A stretch of DNA of 64,000 nt from Deltaproteobacteria bacterium (GCA_021850095.1 JAJZRX010000008.1:1-64000); one strand, 5' to 3'. Positions 43,844 to 53,473 are shown, counted from the stretch's first letter. The notes: a model not told the origin generated them from the letters alone. Translations and numbers: made by a program.

Positions 43844-44921
43844 GAAAAAACAGCTGCAGCCCGGTCTGTTCGGCTCTTCGCCGGAGTGTCCGGATATCAG
43901 AAACCTCCCCTGCATCGTTGATCCGCAGGGAAAGATCGAGGTCTGGGCGCCGGGCAGTGTCTATCAGCCACTGCTGTTGACTCCCGGTGGCGGTGTCAGT
44001 GCCGGCCCCGGTTCGTTGGACATAAACGAAGAGCTTTTCGTCCGCCATCTGATAAAACGGCTTTATCCCGCCGGGGATCATCCCAAGAGTGAAAAAACTC
44101 CACTGATCTGGCAGGGAAGAGAACTCTGGTTCAAGCGCAATATCGAAAAAGATCCTCGTTCATTCCGTTTGCGGGTGGATGATTCCGACTGGTTCTATCC
44201 CGATTTTATCATCTGGATTCTGGACCGGGAAACCAGGACCCAGACCTTCGGTTTTGTTGATCCAAAGGGTTTGGCTATTGGCGCGGCGGGCGGCTGGTCT
44301 GATTTCAAGATAGTTTCCACAATCTACATGCCGCATGTGGTTGATTTGCAGCTTGGCGAACAGGGCGAGTTGCTGGAATATGAAGGTCAAGAGTGGACGT
44401 TTCGTGTACGCGGAGTGCTGGTTTCTACTTCAAGCCTGGAGAGTTTGACGACTCATGCCAAGTTCAGGGTGCGGGACGAAATGGGAAATAGCATTGCTCC
44501 GACGGAGGATGATTTCAGACAGGCCCGGATCATTTTCCAGAGAAACGATGTCGGTTACATTGATTCCGTGCTTGATCTGTTGATGCATGATACGGAAATG
44601 GACAGGATTGTCGAGGCGGCGGCCTGTCTGCATCACGCCACTGACTCGTTTGTGCCCGACGATGAGGTCGGCTATGATCTGGCGTTGCGCCTGGACGAGT
44701 CCGAACAATCGGAAACGGAATTTGTCGGTGCCCTGTTGGAGGACTACCTGAAGCCTGACAGTGCGGGCAAACTGGGGGCTTGTGTCCAGCGAAGAAGACG
44801 TGGTTATCTACTGGATTATGCCAAAGAAGGGATATTGGGCCTGGGAGCGGAGAAAGCCATCTCCGTACGTGATAATCCGACTCCCTGCGCGGAGTTGTGG
44901 AAGAGGAAGCGAAAAGGGTAA
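43827..44921 (+). CDS. putative stand-alone PD-(D/E)xK nuclease subunit of the R-M-like operon
   Basis: DSDWFYPDFIIWILDRETRTQTFGFVDPKGLA resembles the PD...DxK core of Type III Res nuclease domains; ATG overlaps the helicase stop. Confidence 0.55.
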   Translation: MPPKLKKKQLQPGLFGSSPECPDIRNLPCIVDPQGKIEVWAPGSVYQPLLLTPGGGVSAGPGSLDINEELFVRHLIKRLYPAGDHPKSEKTPLIWQGRELWFKRNIEKDPRSFRLRVDDSDWFYPDFIIWILDRETRTQTFGFVDPKGLAIGAAGGWSDFKIVSTIYMPHVVDLQLGEQGELLEYEGQEWTFRVRGVLVSTSSLESLTTHAKFRVRDEMGNSIAPTEDDFRQARIIFQRNDVGYIDSVLDLLMHDTEMDRIVEAAACLHHATDSFVPDDEVGYDLALRLDESEQSETEFVGALLEDYLKPDSAGKLGACVQRRRRGYLLDYAKEGILGLGAEKAISVRDNPTPCAELWKRKRKG

Positions 44922-45176
44922 GGCAATGGTGCCAGGCTCCCGCAGATTGGGCAATCTCGCCATTCCTCGTGTTTTGCTGATTTACAAGTTCAGGTTTAAC
45001 GTGATCCACCCCAAATGGGGTAGTGTAGTGAGCAGATGAGAAGTAAATACGTTGGTGCCGGATATGTTGAAAATATTTAGTCAATATTATTGGTATGTTA
45101 AGTGTATTTTGCTGTTTGGCACGGCATATGCTTTTAGTAAAGGCAGCTTCACTAAATCATTCTGGAGGTTTTACCC

Positions 45177-45416
45177 ATGAAAAAAGTTCTTTCCACTCTC
45201 GTTGCCGCCCTGGTTGCCATGTCTTTCTCCGCCGTAGTATTTGCCGCTGAAATGCCGGCCGGCCACCCGGCTGTTGCTGCTCCGACTGCTGATGCCAAGC
45301 CTGCTGTGGAGAAAAAGGAAGTTAAGAAAGTAAAGAAACACAAAAAAGCAATGAAAGCAAAAGCAGCAAAGAAAGAAGCCGCTCCTGCTGTTGAAGCTGC
45401 TCCTGCTGCCAAGTAA
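45177..45416 (+). CDS. small secreted Ala/Lys-rich protein
   Basis: Signal peptide MKKVLSTLVAALVAMSFSAVVFAAE then low-complexity A/K/V; SD ggaggt. Confidence 0.6.
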   Translation: MKKVLSTLVAALVAMSFSAVVFAAEMPAGHPAVAAPTADAKPAVEKKEVKKVKKHKKAMKAKAAKKEAAPAVEAAPAAK

Positions 45417-45436
45417 TTCCACTTTCAGAATGTTTC

Positions 45437-45471
45437 AAAAAAAGCCGCATCTTCGGATGCGGCTTTTTTTA
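45437..45471 (+). terminator. rho-independent terminator
   Basis: aaaaaaagccgcatcttcggatgcggcttttttt. Confidence 0.85.
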
Positions 45472-45547
45472 TAACTACATCGCGATGTTTGATGTATAAA
45501 AAAGGCAATTTTGCGTGGCTGTATTAAAGGCAGGTGGAGAAATATAG

Positions 45548-45751
45548 ATGAAGATAACAACAGAATTCATAAAGCTGGACAGTTTTCTCAAGATGGAAAA
45601 TGCCGTCTCTTCCGGAGGGGAGGCCAAGATCATCATCGCCGATGGACTTGTTTTGGTTAACGGCCAGGTGGAAACCCGCCGGGGGCGCAAGCTGTATCCC
45701 GGCGATCAGATCGTCTACGGACGGAAGCGTTTTACGGTGGAGGCGGCGTGA
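45548..45751 (+). CDS. RNA-binding S4-domain protein (YbcJ-like)
   Basis: FIKLDSFLKMENAVSSGGEAKIIIADGLVLVNGQVETRRGRKLYPGDQI. Confidence 0.85.
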   Translation: MKITTEFIKLDSFLKMENAVSSGGEAKIIIADGLVLVNGQVETRRGRKLYPGDQIVYGRKRFTVEAA

Positions 45752-46644
45752 GCCGTGTGCGGGTTCTGCTTTTCTGGCTGCTGCTGACGGTGTCCGGATT
45801 TTGTGTTTCGCTGGCCCAGGCGGCCTATGATCTGGAAGTTCCGGCCGATCCCTGGGACGAGTACCGCCTGCAGTTCAAAACCTATTCCAAACATCTGCTC
45901 GCTTCCTATGACCGGGCTTTTGTCGATGACTACGAAGGGGCCATCCGGGAAGTCGGGCGGGCCATCGAACTGCTGCCGGACGAGGGAATCGGCTATGCCG
46001 AGCGGGGCAAGTATTACCGCATGATCAATGATCACGTCCTGGCCGAGGCTGACTTTAAAAAAGCGCTGGTGCTGTTTGAACGGGCGCTGGCGCGTTATCG
46101 CCCCGTCAGTGCCAAGAAAAAACAGAAAAAAAGCGTTCGCAAGGTTGATCCGGCCGAGGCGGCCCGCCTGATTGCAACACTGCATTATCAGCGCGGCGAA
46201 GCCTACTATGGTTTTGAAAAATACCGCCAGGCCGGCGATGATTTCGGAATCGCCTGCCGGGGGGGCAATTCCGCCGCCTGTTCGCGGGCATTGGATGTCA
46301 GGGCGATCGAAAAGCGGGGAATCAACTGGGCGCCGATCTCCGCGCTGCAGTATTATGACCGTCAGCGGGTTGAATATGTCGATGCAGATCTTGTCCGGGT
46401 CTGGGTCCGCCGGGAAGATTCCTTGCCGGCCCAGTTCGAGGCCGGCTCCGAAAAACATGTTCAGCAGCAGCTTGAACTGAAGTGCTCCACGCGCGAATTT
46501 CGTCTGCTGGAGGATCTGGCCGCCCCCAATCAAAAATCGGCGGTCAAACGGAAATCCGCAGTTCCTCTCTACAGCAAAGCGGCCCCCGGCAGTGCTCCCA
46601 GTAAAATACTGACGCTCCTCTGCGCCCGTCCACCCCTCAAATGA
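45748..46644 (+). CDS. TPR-like periplasmic protein of unknown function
   Basis: Signal sequence; AIREVGRAIELLPDEGIGYAERGKYYRMINDHVLAEADFKKAL. Confidence 0.55.
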   Translation: MSRVRVLLFWLLLTVSGFCVSLAQAAYDLEVPADPWDEYRLQFKTYSKHLLASYDRAFVDDYEGAIREVGRAIELLPDEGIGYAERGKYYRMINDHVLAEADFKKALVLFERALARYRPVSAKKKQKKSVRKVDPAEAARLIATLHYQRGEAYYGFEKYRQAGDDFGIACRGGNSAACSRALDVRAIEKRGINWAPISALQYYDRQRVEYVDADLVRVWVRREDSLPAQFEAGSEKHVQQQLELKCSTREFRLLEDLAAPNQKSAVKRKSAVPLYSKAAPGSAPSKILTLLCARPPLK

Positions 46645-46731
46645 TTTGACTTCTCGGGCGGTTAAAATTAGTATGGCGCACTTTGCTGGTTGAATTCCAA
46701 TCGTTTTCGGACGCATTCATAGGAGACAAAA

Positions 46732-47754
46732 ATGAACATGAGATTTCTTGACGCTTGCTGGGGCAAACCTGTTGATCGTACTCCGGTATGGCTGATGCGC
46801 CAGGCCGGCCGTTATCTGCCGGAGTATATGGCGGTTCGCTCCAAATGCACGTTTCTGGAGTTGTGCAAGACCCCGGAGCTGGCGGCCGAAGTAACCATTC
46901 AGCCGGTCGATATTCTGGGGGTGGATGCCGCCATCATGTTCTCCGATATTCTGACTCCGGTCGAGCCGATGGGGATGAAGCTGGATTTTGTGCCCGGCCC
47001 GGTTTTTGAGAAACCGATCCGCAGTATGGCCGATGTGGAGGCGTTGCGGATTCCGGAGATGGAGCAGGATGTTCCCTACGTGCTGGAGACCATCAAGATT
47101 CTGCGCCGTGAACTGGCTTCCAAGGTGCCGCTGATCGGCTTTGGCGGGGCACCGTTTACCCTGGCCTGTTACATGGTTGAAGGCAAGGGGTCCAAGGATT
47201 TTGCCCAGATCAAGCGCATGATGTATGCGGCGCCCGAGATCTACGCCGCCCTTATGGAAAAAATCACCATGATGAGCATGGAATACCTGAACGCCCAGAT
47301 CAAGGCCGGCGCCCAGTGCATCCAGATCTTCGATACCTGGGGCGGGATCCTTTCACCGGCCGATTACGAGCGCTATGTGCTGCCCTACACGAACAAACTG
47401 ATCAACGGCCTGAACCGGATGCAGACACCGGTGATCCATTTCGTCAAGGGAGCCGGCACGATGCTGGAAACCGTTAAAAAGGCGGGCGGCGATGTGATGG
47501 GGCTGGATTGGCATGCCGACCTGAAGGCAGCCCGTGATGTGCTCGGTCCGCAGATGGCGGTGCAGGGCAACCTTGATCCGACCGTGCTGTTCGCCACCAA
47601 AGAGATCATCGAGCGCGAAGTCAAGCGGGTGCTGGACGAGAATGCCGGCCGCCCCGGTCATATCTTCAACCTGGGACACGGCATACTGCCGACGGTACCG
47701 CCCGAAAATGCTATTTTCATGGTCGAGTGCGTCCACCGCCTGTCGCAGAAATAA
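46732..47754 (+). CDS. hemE: uroporphyrinogen decarboxylase
   Basis: PVWLMRQAGRYLPEYMAVR; NLGHGILPTVPPENAIFMVE. Confidence 0.98.
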   Translation: MNMRFLDACWGKPVDRTPVWLMRQAGRYLPEYMAVRSKCTFLELCKTPELAAEVTIQPVDILGVDAAIMFSDILTPVEPMGMKLDFVPGPVFEKPIRSMADVEALRIPEMEQDVPYVLETIKILRRELASKVPLIGFGGAPFTLACYMVEGKGSKDFAQIKRMMYAAPEIYAALMEKITMMSMEYLNAQIKAGAQCIQIFDTWGGILSPADYERYVLPYTNKLINGLNRMQTPVIHFVKGAGTMLETVKKAGGDVMGLDWHADLKAARDVLGPQMAVQGNLDPTVLFATKEIIEREVKRVLDENAGRPGHIFNLGHGILPTVPPENAIFMVECVHRLSQK

Positions 47755-47779
47755 TAATTACAAGATTTTAGAGGTTTTT

Positions 47780-48133
47780 ATGTCCGCTGCACTGAAAAAT
47801 ATCGTGGTTTTCGTTACCGATCTGGCCAAGGCCAGGAGCTTTTATGTTGATCTGCTGGGGTTGCCGGTGGCCGGACAGAGCGAGATGATCATCGAATTCT
47901 TTCCCGGAGCCGGGACGAGTATGGGTGTTTCGCTGGCGCTGCACGACGATGCCCGCGCTCTGGTCGGCCGGCATACCGGCATCAGTCTCAAAGTGGAAAA
48001 TATCGTTGAATTGTGCGAAAAGCTGAAAAACGGCGGCGCGACCTTTGTCGAGCCGCTGGAATCCAGTCCCTGGGGCAAGATGGCCGTGGTGCGGGATTTT
48101 GACGGCAACCTGTTTGCCCTGGTTGATCGCTGA
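47780..48133 (+). CDS. VOC-family (glyoxalase-like) protein
   Basis: MSAALKNIVVFVTDLAKARSFYVDLLGLPV...PWGKMAVVRDFDGNLFALVDR. Confidence 0.82.
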   Translation: MSAALKNIVVFVTDLAKARSFYVDLLGLPVAGQSEMIIEFFPGAGTSMGVSLALHDDARALVGRHTGISLKVENIVELCEKLKNGGATFVEPLESSPWGKMAVVRDFDGNLFALVDR

Positions 48134-48600
48134 TGAACGTAGTAACTGCCGCGCTTCTGGAACAGGTAGCATCCGAAGCTCTGCTGTCACCCCGTTTGCG
48201 CAAGAACCACAATATTCACCGCTGTGACCAATCCCGCTGCCACCGCCTGCTGAACGCCGTTGAGCCCGGCTCGTACATCCGCCCCCATCGCCATCTTGAT
48301 CCCGAAAAGGACGAGGCCTTTATCCTGCTTAAAGGCCGACTAGGCATAGTGACCTTTAACGATGATGGCACGGTCGCTGAAACGGTGCTGTTGTCCATTG
48401 CCGCTGGCACTCTTGCGGTGGATATCCCCTGGGGGATTTATCACACGGCAATCAGCCTGCAATCCGGCACGGTTTTTTATGAAACCAAGGCTGGCCCGTA
48501 CCTGCCGCTGGCCGAGGCTGAAAAAGCCTACTGGTCGCCGGACGATGGCGATCCGCGCTCTACGGAATATCTGGAATCTCTGCGTGGCCTTTTCGATTAA
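48133..48600 (+). CDS. WbuC-like cupin-fold metalloprotein
   Basis: NHNIHRCDQSRCHRLLNAVEPGSYIRPHRHLDPEKDEAFILLKGRLGIVTF. Confidence 0.75.
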   Translation: MNVVTAALLEQVASEALLSPRLRKNHNIHRCDQSRCHRLLNAVEPGSYIRPHRHLDPEKDEAFILLKGRLGIVTFNDDGTVAETVLLSIAAGTLAVDIPWGIYHTAISLQSGTVFYETKAGPYLPLAEAEKAYWSPDDGDPRSTEYLESLRGLFD

Positions 48601-48601
48601 A

Positions 48602-49210
48602 ATGCTACAGCGCTGTGTGCCGCTCCTGCTGCTGGCGCTGATTCTGGCGATCCCGTGCTCAACCTGTTTAGCGGCAAATCCGGTCAAGATGCGTCCTTAC
48701 AGCGGTATCGGCGTCGCGGTTCTCCCCGGAGCGGATTCCGGTCAGGGGGTATCCCCGCCGATGCATCTGTATCGGGAACCGGGCCTGATACGACTCGGAA
48801 CCGCAACAGCTGCGGCGCTGCCGGGCAATGAGTGGATCTTCGGAAAGCAGACCGATCAGATCCTGCTGATCGTGATGGCCCGCAAGGGGAACTGGCTCAA
48901 GGTCTGCTACGATGACGCCGGCCGGGAAGCCTGGATAAATACTCTCGGCAAGGATTATTTCCAGCCTTGGGACCTGTTTTTGAAAAGCCGTTTCAGCCGG
49001 ATGCTGCCGGGGCTTCGCAAACAGTATTACCAGCTGTATCAGCGGCCTGAACAGAATCCGGGCCTTGCCCTGACTCCCAAACAGCCGTTCAGGGTGCTCA
49101 GGCTGGAAAATGACTGGGTCATGGTGCTGCCCGATCAGGCCACCATCGGCTGGCTGCGCTGGCGGGATGAGGATGGGCGCCTGACGATCGGGCTGGATTA
49201 TAAAAACTGA
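48602..49210 (+). CDS. putative SH3-like domain exported protein
   Basis: Signal peptide MLQRCVPLLLLALILAIPCSTCLAAN; ARKGNWLKVCYDDAGREAWI. Confidence 0.5.
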   Translation: MLQRCVPLLLLALILAIPCSTCLAANPVKMRPYSGIGVAVLPGADSGQGVSPPMHLYREPGLIRLGTATAAALPGNEWIFGKQTDQILLIVMARKGNWLKVCYDDAGREAWINTLGKDYFQPWDLFLKSRFSRMLPGLRKQYYQLYQRPEQNPGLALTPKQPFRVLRLENDWVMVLPDQATIGWLRWRDEDGRLTIGLDYKN

Positions 49211-49269
49211 AACCCCTGCCGCGCCTTTGTGCGTGGCGAATTTTGATCAGAATGGATGAGGTGTGAGTT

Positions 49270-50574
49270 ATGAGAGTCGAGCTGGTGCCGCCGGGAACAG
49301 GCGAACTGACCTACGAAATCCGGAATATTGTCAATGTGGCTGAAAAACTCCAGAAGCACGGGGTCAAGATCAACTGGGAAAATATCGGCGATCCGATCGT
49401 CAAGGGTGAGGTTATTCCGGCCTGGATGAAGGAAATCGTAGCCAAGGCAGCCATGGACAACAATTCCTGGGGCTACTGCCACACCCGCGGCGTTCTGGAA
49501 ACCCGCGAGTACATCTGCGAGACCACCAATGCCCGCGGCGGCGCACAGATCACCCCGGATGACATCATCTTCTTCAACGGTCTGGGCGACGCCATCGCCA
49601 AAATCTACGGCGCCCTGCGGGCCGAGGCGCGGGTACTGATGCCTTCGCCCTCCTACACCACCCATACCCTGGGAGAGATCGGCCACGCCCACTCGGCGCC
49701 GTCGCTTTTCAAGCTCGATCCGGCCAACAAGTGGTATCCGGACATGGAAGACCTGAAAAACCACGTCCGCTACAACCCCAATATCTGCGCCATCATGATC
49801 ATCAATCCCGACAACCCCACCGGTATGGTTTACACCAGGGAGATGCTGGAGCAGATCGTGGCGGTGGCCCGTGAAAACGATCTCTTCATCATCGCCGACG
49901 AGGTCTACACCAACATCGTGTATAACGGCGAAAAAACGGTGCCGATCAGCGATGTGATCGGCGACGTGCCGGCCATCTCCCTGAAGGGGATTTCGAAAGA
50001 GCTGCCCTGGCCCGGTTCGCGCTGCGGCTGGATCGAAGTCTACAACGGCCACAACGACGAGCAGTTCCGCAAGTACGTCAACCTGATCCTGACCGGCAAG
50101 ATGAACGAGGTCTGCTCCACCACGTTGCCGCAGATGGTGATACCCGAGATCGCCCGTCACCCGGAATATAATTCTTACTTGGCCGAGCGCATCGCCAGCT
50201 ACGAAAAGATGAGCAACATCACCTACGACTTCTTGAGCCAGGTTCCTGCGCTGCAGGTCAACCGTACCAACGGCGCCTTCTACATGGCGGTGGCCTTCAA
50301 GGATGGACTGCTGAACAATCGCCAGTCGCTGCCGATTGCCAACGCCGAGGTCAGGGAGCTGGTGGAGGGCTTGGTCAGCCAGCCGGGCGTGTCGCCCGAC
50401 AAGCGCTTTGTCTATACCATACTGGCTGCCACCGGTATCTGCATCGTGCCGCTCTCCTCATTTTCCACGCCGCTGCAGGGCTTCCGCGTGACTCTGCTGG
50501 AGAAGGACGAGAACGAGTGCCGCCGGATTTACCGCACGCTGGCGGAGAAAATCGGCGAGTATCTCAACTCCTGA
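49270..50574 (+). CDS. pyridoxal-phosphate-dependent class I/II aminotransferase
   Basis: MIINPDNPTGMVYTREMLEQIV, GISKELPWPGSRCGW. Confidence 0.88.
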   Translation: MRVELVPPGTGELTYEIRNIVNVAEKLQKHGVKINWENIGDPIVKGEVIPAWMKEIVAKAAMDNNSWGYCHTRGVLETREYICETTNARGGAQITPDDIIFFNGLGDAIAKIYGALRAEARVLMPSPSYTTHTLGEIGHAHSAPSLFKLDPANKWYPDMEDLKNHVRYNPNICAIMIINPDNPTGMVYTREMLEQIVAVARENDLFIIADEVYTNIVYNGEKTVPISDVIGDVPAISLKGISKELPWPGSRCGWIEVYNGHNDEQFRKYVNLILTGKMNEVCSTTLPQMVIPEIARHPEYNSYLAERIASYEKMSNITYDFLSQVPALQVNRTNGAFYMAVAFKDGLLNNRQSLPIANAEVRELVEGLVSQPGVSPDKRFVYTILAATGICIVPLSSFSTPLQGFRVTLLEKDENECRRIYRTLAEKIGEYLNS

Positions 50575-50593
50575 TTCTGATGCCATACTGATG

Positions 50594-50634
50594 AAAAAGC
50601 GGGGAAGGGCTCGAAGCCTTTCCCCGCTTTTTTT
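50594..50634 (+). terminator. rho-independent terminator
   Basis: aaaaagcggggaagggctcgaagcctttccccgctttttttt. Confidence 0.85.
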
Positions 50635-50705
50635 GACTCGTACCTCGTACCATCAAAATCTACCCCACTTCAGTCCCCCCTTGTCTACAGGGGTTAGCTG
50701 CTCCT

Positions 50706-51692
50706 TCAGGGAAGCTCCAGCGGCGGTTCCTCCAGCGCGGCCAACTGTTCGCGCAGTTCCAGAATCTGCTCGCCCCAGTAACGCACGCTGTTGAACCAGG
50801 GGAAGGTTAGCGGAAAAACCGGGTCCTCCCAGCGGCGGGCCAGCCAGGCGCTGTAATGGAGCATGCGCAGGGAACGCAGCACTTCGATCAGGCGCAGTTC
50901 GGCCGGATCGAAATCATAGAACTCGTTGTAGCCTTCCAGCAGCGCCTCCAGTTGGGCCATCTGACGCTGACGATCACCGGAGAGCATCATCCAGAGATCC
51001 TGAACCGCCGGGGCCATGCGCGCATCGTCAAAATCAACGAAATGGGGCGCGTTGTCCCGCCAGAGGATGTTGCCGCTGTGGCAGTCGCCATGGGTGCGGA
51101 TCTGGCGGAGCGCTCCGGCTGCGGAGATGATGGTGTCAATTTTTTCCAGCAGCTGGCTGGTCAGCGCTGTGTAACTTTCGCGGTATTCGGGCGGTATGAA
51201 CTCTTCCCGGACCAGGGCCACACTTTCATGCCCAAAGCTGAAGCTGTCCAGAGCCGGACGCTGGCGGAAGGCTTTGACCGCCCCGATACAGTGAATACGC
51301 CCCAGCATGCGGCCGAGGATCAGCAGGTTGTCCAGATTGTCGAATTCCGGGGCGTGTCCCCCCTGCTGCGGGTAAAGGGCAAAGCGGAAATCATGGTGGA
51401 AAAAGAGGCTTGCTCCGGCGGCGTTTCGCCAGGGAGCCACCACCGACAGTTCATGCCCGGCCAGTTCAAGGCTGAATTCATGCTCCTCGATGATTTGCTG
51501 GTCGCTCCAGCGGGCCGGGCGGTAAAACTTGGCGATCAGCGGTCTTTCTTCTTCGATGCCGATCTGATAGACCCGGTTTTCGTAACTGTTAAGCGCCAGA
51601 ATACGGCAATCACAGCGAAATCCCTGGCTCTCCACAGCGTCCATGATGAAATCGGGCGTGAGTACCTGAAAGGGGTGTTTTTTATCCTGCAT
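50706..51692 (-). CDS. SrkA/YihE-like serine/threonine protein kinase (APH fold)
   Basis: HPFQVLTPDFIMDAVESQGFRCDCRILALNSYENRVYQIG...IRTHGDCHSGNILWRDNAPHFVDFDDARMAPAVQDLWM. Confidence 0.88.
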   Translation of the reverse strand: MQDKKHPFQVLTPDFIMDAVESQGFRCDCRILALNSYENRVYQIGIEEERPLIAKFYRPARWSDQQIIEEHEFSLELAGHELSVVAPWRNAAGASLFFHHDFRFALYPQQGGHAPEFDNLDNLLILGRMLGRIHCIGAVKAFRQRPALDSFSFGHESVALVREEFIPPEYRESYTALTSQLLEKIDTIISAAGALRQIRTHGDCHSGNILWRDNAPHFVDFDDARMAPAVQDLWMMLSGDRQRQMAQLEALLEGYNEFYDFDPAELRLIEVLRSLRMLHYSAWLARRWEDPVFPLTFPWFNSVRYWGEQILELREQLAALEEPPLELP

Positions 51693-51758
51693 GGCGCTCT
51701 CCTTATCCCCGTATGTTTTCTGAACGATCGAACGTTCCCACGGTGTCTGGCTCTGGAT

Positions 51759-51801
51759 AAAACAAGGGGGGATGGCTGCCGCCATTCCCCCCTTGTTTCC
51801 A
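51759..51801. terminator. inverted repeat/terminator downstream of tatA
   Basis: aaacaaggggggatggctgccgccattccccccttgttt. Confidence 0.65.
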
Positions 51802-51820
51802 TTGTCATGAAAAGTCCGGA

Positions 51821-52009
51821 TCAGGCTTTCTTGTCGTTATCTTCACTTTTTGGTTTGATTTCAATTTCATCCTTGCCGTCCGAGGCTTTTTTGAAGTTGC
51901 GGATACTCTTGCCGAGCGCCCCGCCTATTTCGGGCAATCGCCCGGCGCCGAAAACAACCAGGACAATGATCAGTATAACGATCAGTTCAGGCATGCCGAA
52001 TCCAAACAT
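51821..52009 (-). CDS. tatA: Sec-independent translocase TatA/E-type
   Basis: [42 protein letters not shown]. Confidence 0.93.
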   Translation of the reverse strand: MFGFGMPELIVILIIVLVVFGAGRLPEIGGALGKSIRNFKKASDGKDEIEIKPKSEDNDKKA

Positions 52010-52235
52010 TATATCCTCCCTGCAGTGCGTGATTAATGGTGTCGCCACTATCGCATCGACCTGAAAAAAAATCAAGCATTGCACGTTATTTACTGCTGCA
52101 GATTCCGTATACAGGGCCAGCGTTGTAAACATGCTGGATCAACCGAAGAATGGGGGGCGATGGATTGACAGCCTGTGGCGGCCGGTGTACAAAAGCGAGG
52201 CTGTGGCGATTGATCGTATGCAAGGGGAGGGACCA

Positions 52236-53300
52236 ATGGGTTTGAAAAGAATCTGGGGAACATATGGCCGGTCAGGTTTGGCGGCCCGGAGCGGGATGCT
52301 TGCAGGGCTGCTTGCGGCAATCCTGGCCGTCTGCCCGCTGGCGCCCGCGCAGGCCGGGGACATGGAAATAACCCCCTTTGCAAGCTCCAATCAGAGCCCG
52401 CTGGTGCAGATTTATGGACTGCCGCGCGAAAGCGGGGCGGATATCGTTTCGCCAGGCCGTTTGGCGTTCGGCTTGTCTCAGGATCTATCCAGCAACCATA
52501 CCGTCAGCAGCAGCGCCCGGGAAGAGATCGCCCTGGATGGCGAGACCTACCGCTTGCTCCTTACTGCCCGCTACGGCCTGTCGCCGCGCTGGGAGGTCGG
52601 CCTGGAGCTTCCCTATCTGGTACAGGGGGGCGGTTTTCTGGATCGCTTTATCATTGACTGGCATTCGGCTTTCGGTCTGCCCCAGGGTGGCCGCGACTCC
52701 GCTCCCAAAGACCGTATCGGTTACCGCTACAGCAAGGATGGTGTCCAAAGGCTGAAGATGAATCATTCCGGTTCGGGGATTGGCGATCTGAGTCTGACGA
52801 GCGGCTACGCTCTTTATCAGCATAATGATGAAGAATCCCATGACCGTCTGGCGCTCAAGGGGGCGCTTAAGCTACCCAGCGGGGACAGTTCACGTCTGCG
52901 CGGCAGCGGCGGCGTTGATTTTATGCTGCAGTTGTGCGGCGCCATGACCAATTCCACTGAGTGGGGCTCTCTGGGGGTGTTCGGTTCCGTAGGGGGTCTG
53001 GCCATGTCCGACGGAGATGTATTAAGCGACCAGCGCAACAATCTGGCCGCTTTCGGAACCTTCGGGGTGGGCTGGGGGCCGGCTGCGTGGCTATCCTTCA
53101 AGCTGCAGTTGAACGGCAACACCCCTTTGTATCGCGGCAGTTCGCTGGACGAGCTTTCCGGCAGTTCACTGCTGCTGATTTCCGGGGGAGCGCTCAAGCT
53201 GCCGGGCGATTATCTGCTGGATATCGGCGTCTCGGAGGATCTGGCGGTCGCCACCGCCCCGGATGTCAGTTTTCATCTGGGATTGAGCAAAAAGTTCTGA
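52236..53300 (+). CDS. DUF3187-like outer membrane protein
   Basis: Signal peptide then LVQIYGLPRESGADIVSPGRLAFGLSQDLSSNHT...WEVGLELPYL...GGGFLDRFIIDWHSAFGLPQGGRD. Confidence 0.75.
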   Translation: MGLKRIWGTYGRSGLAARSGMLAGLLAAILAVCPLAPAQAGDMEITPFASSNQSPLVQIYGLPRESGADIVSPGRLAFGLSQDLSSNHTVSSSAREEIALDGETYRLLLTARYGLSPRWEVGLELPYLVQGGGFLDRFIIDWHSAFGLPQGGRDSAPKDRIGYRYSKDGVQRLKMNHSGSGIGDLSLTSGYALYQHNDEESHDRLALKGALKLPSGDSSRLRGSGGVDFMLQLCGAMTNSTEWGSLGVFGSVGGLAMSDGDVLSDQRNNLAAFGTFGVGWGPAAWLSFKLQLNGNTPLYRGSSLDELSGSSLLLISGGALKLPGDYLLDIGVSEDLAVATAPDVSFHLGLSKKF

Positions 53301-53336
53301 CAAAAAAAAAGCCCCGGTCTCCGGGGCTTTTTTTGT
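53301..53336 (+). terminator. rho-independent terminator
   Basis: caaaaaaaaagccccggtctccggggctttttttg. Confidence 0.85.
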
Positions 53337-53363
53337 CAGCTGTTGATGAATCATTCCGGATTG

Positions 53364-53463
53364 CAATCAAGATGACACCGATTCTAGGGGCGACCCTTGT
53401 GGTCGCCCAATAAGTGGCGGATTCATCGCCACCAAGGCAGTGTTTTTAATGTCATCTTGATTG
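53364..53463. repeat. nested inverted repeat containing a taggggcgacccttgtggtcgccc unit
   Basis: Outer arms caatcaagatgaca (53364-53377) and tgtcatcttgattg (53450-53463); inner unit resembles the atpD-atpC repeat arm. Confidence 0.75.
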
Positions 53464-53473
53464 TAAAGCCGAA

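Noticed and set aside
36908-45176. Phage-type integration with att repeats at tRNA-Ser
   Set aside because: No copy of the tRNA 3' end at the distal edge and no integrase gene recognised.
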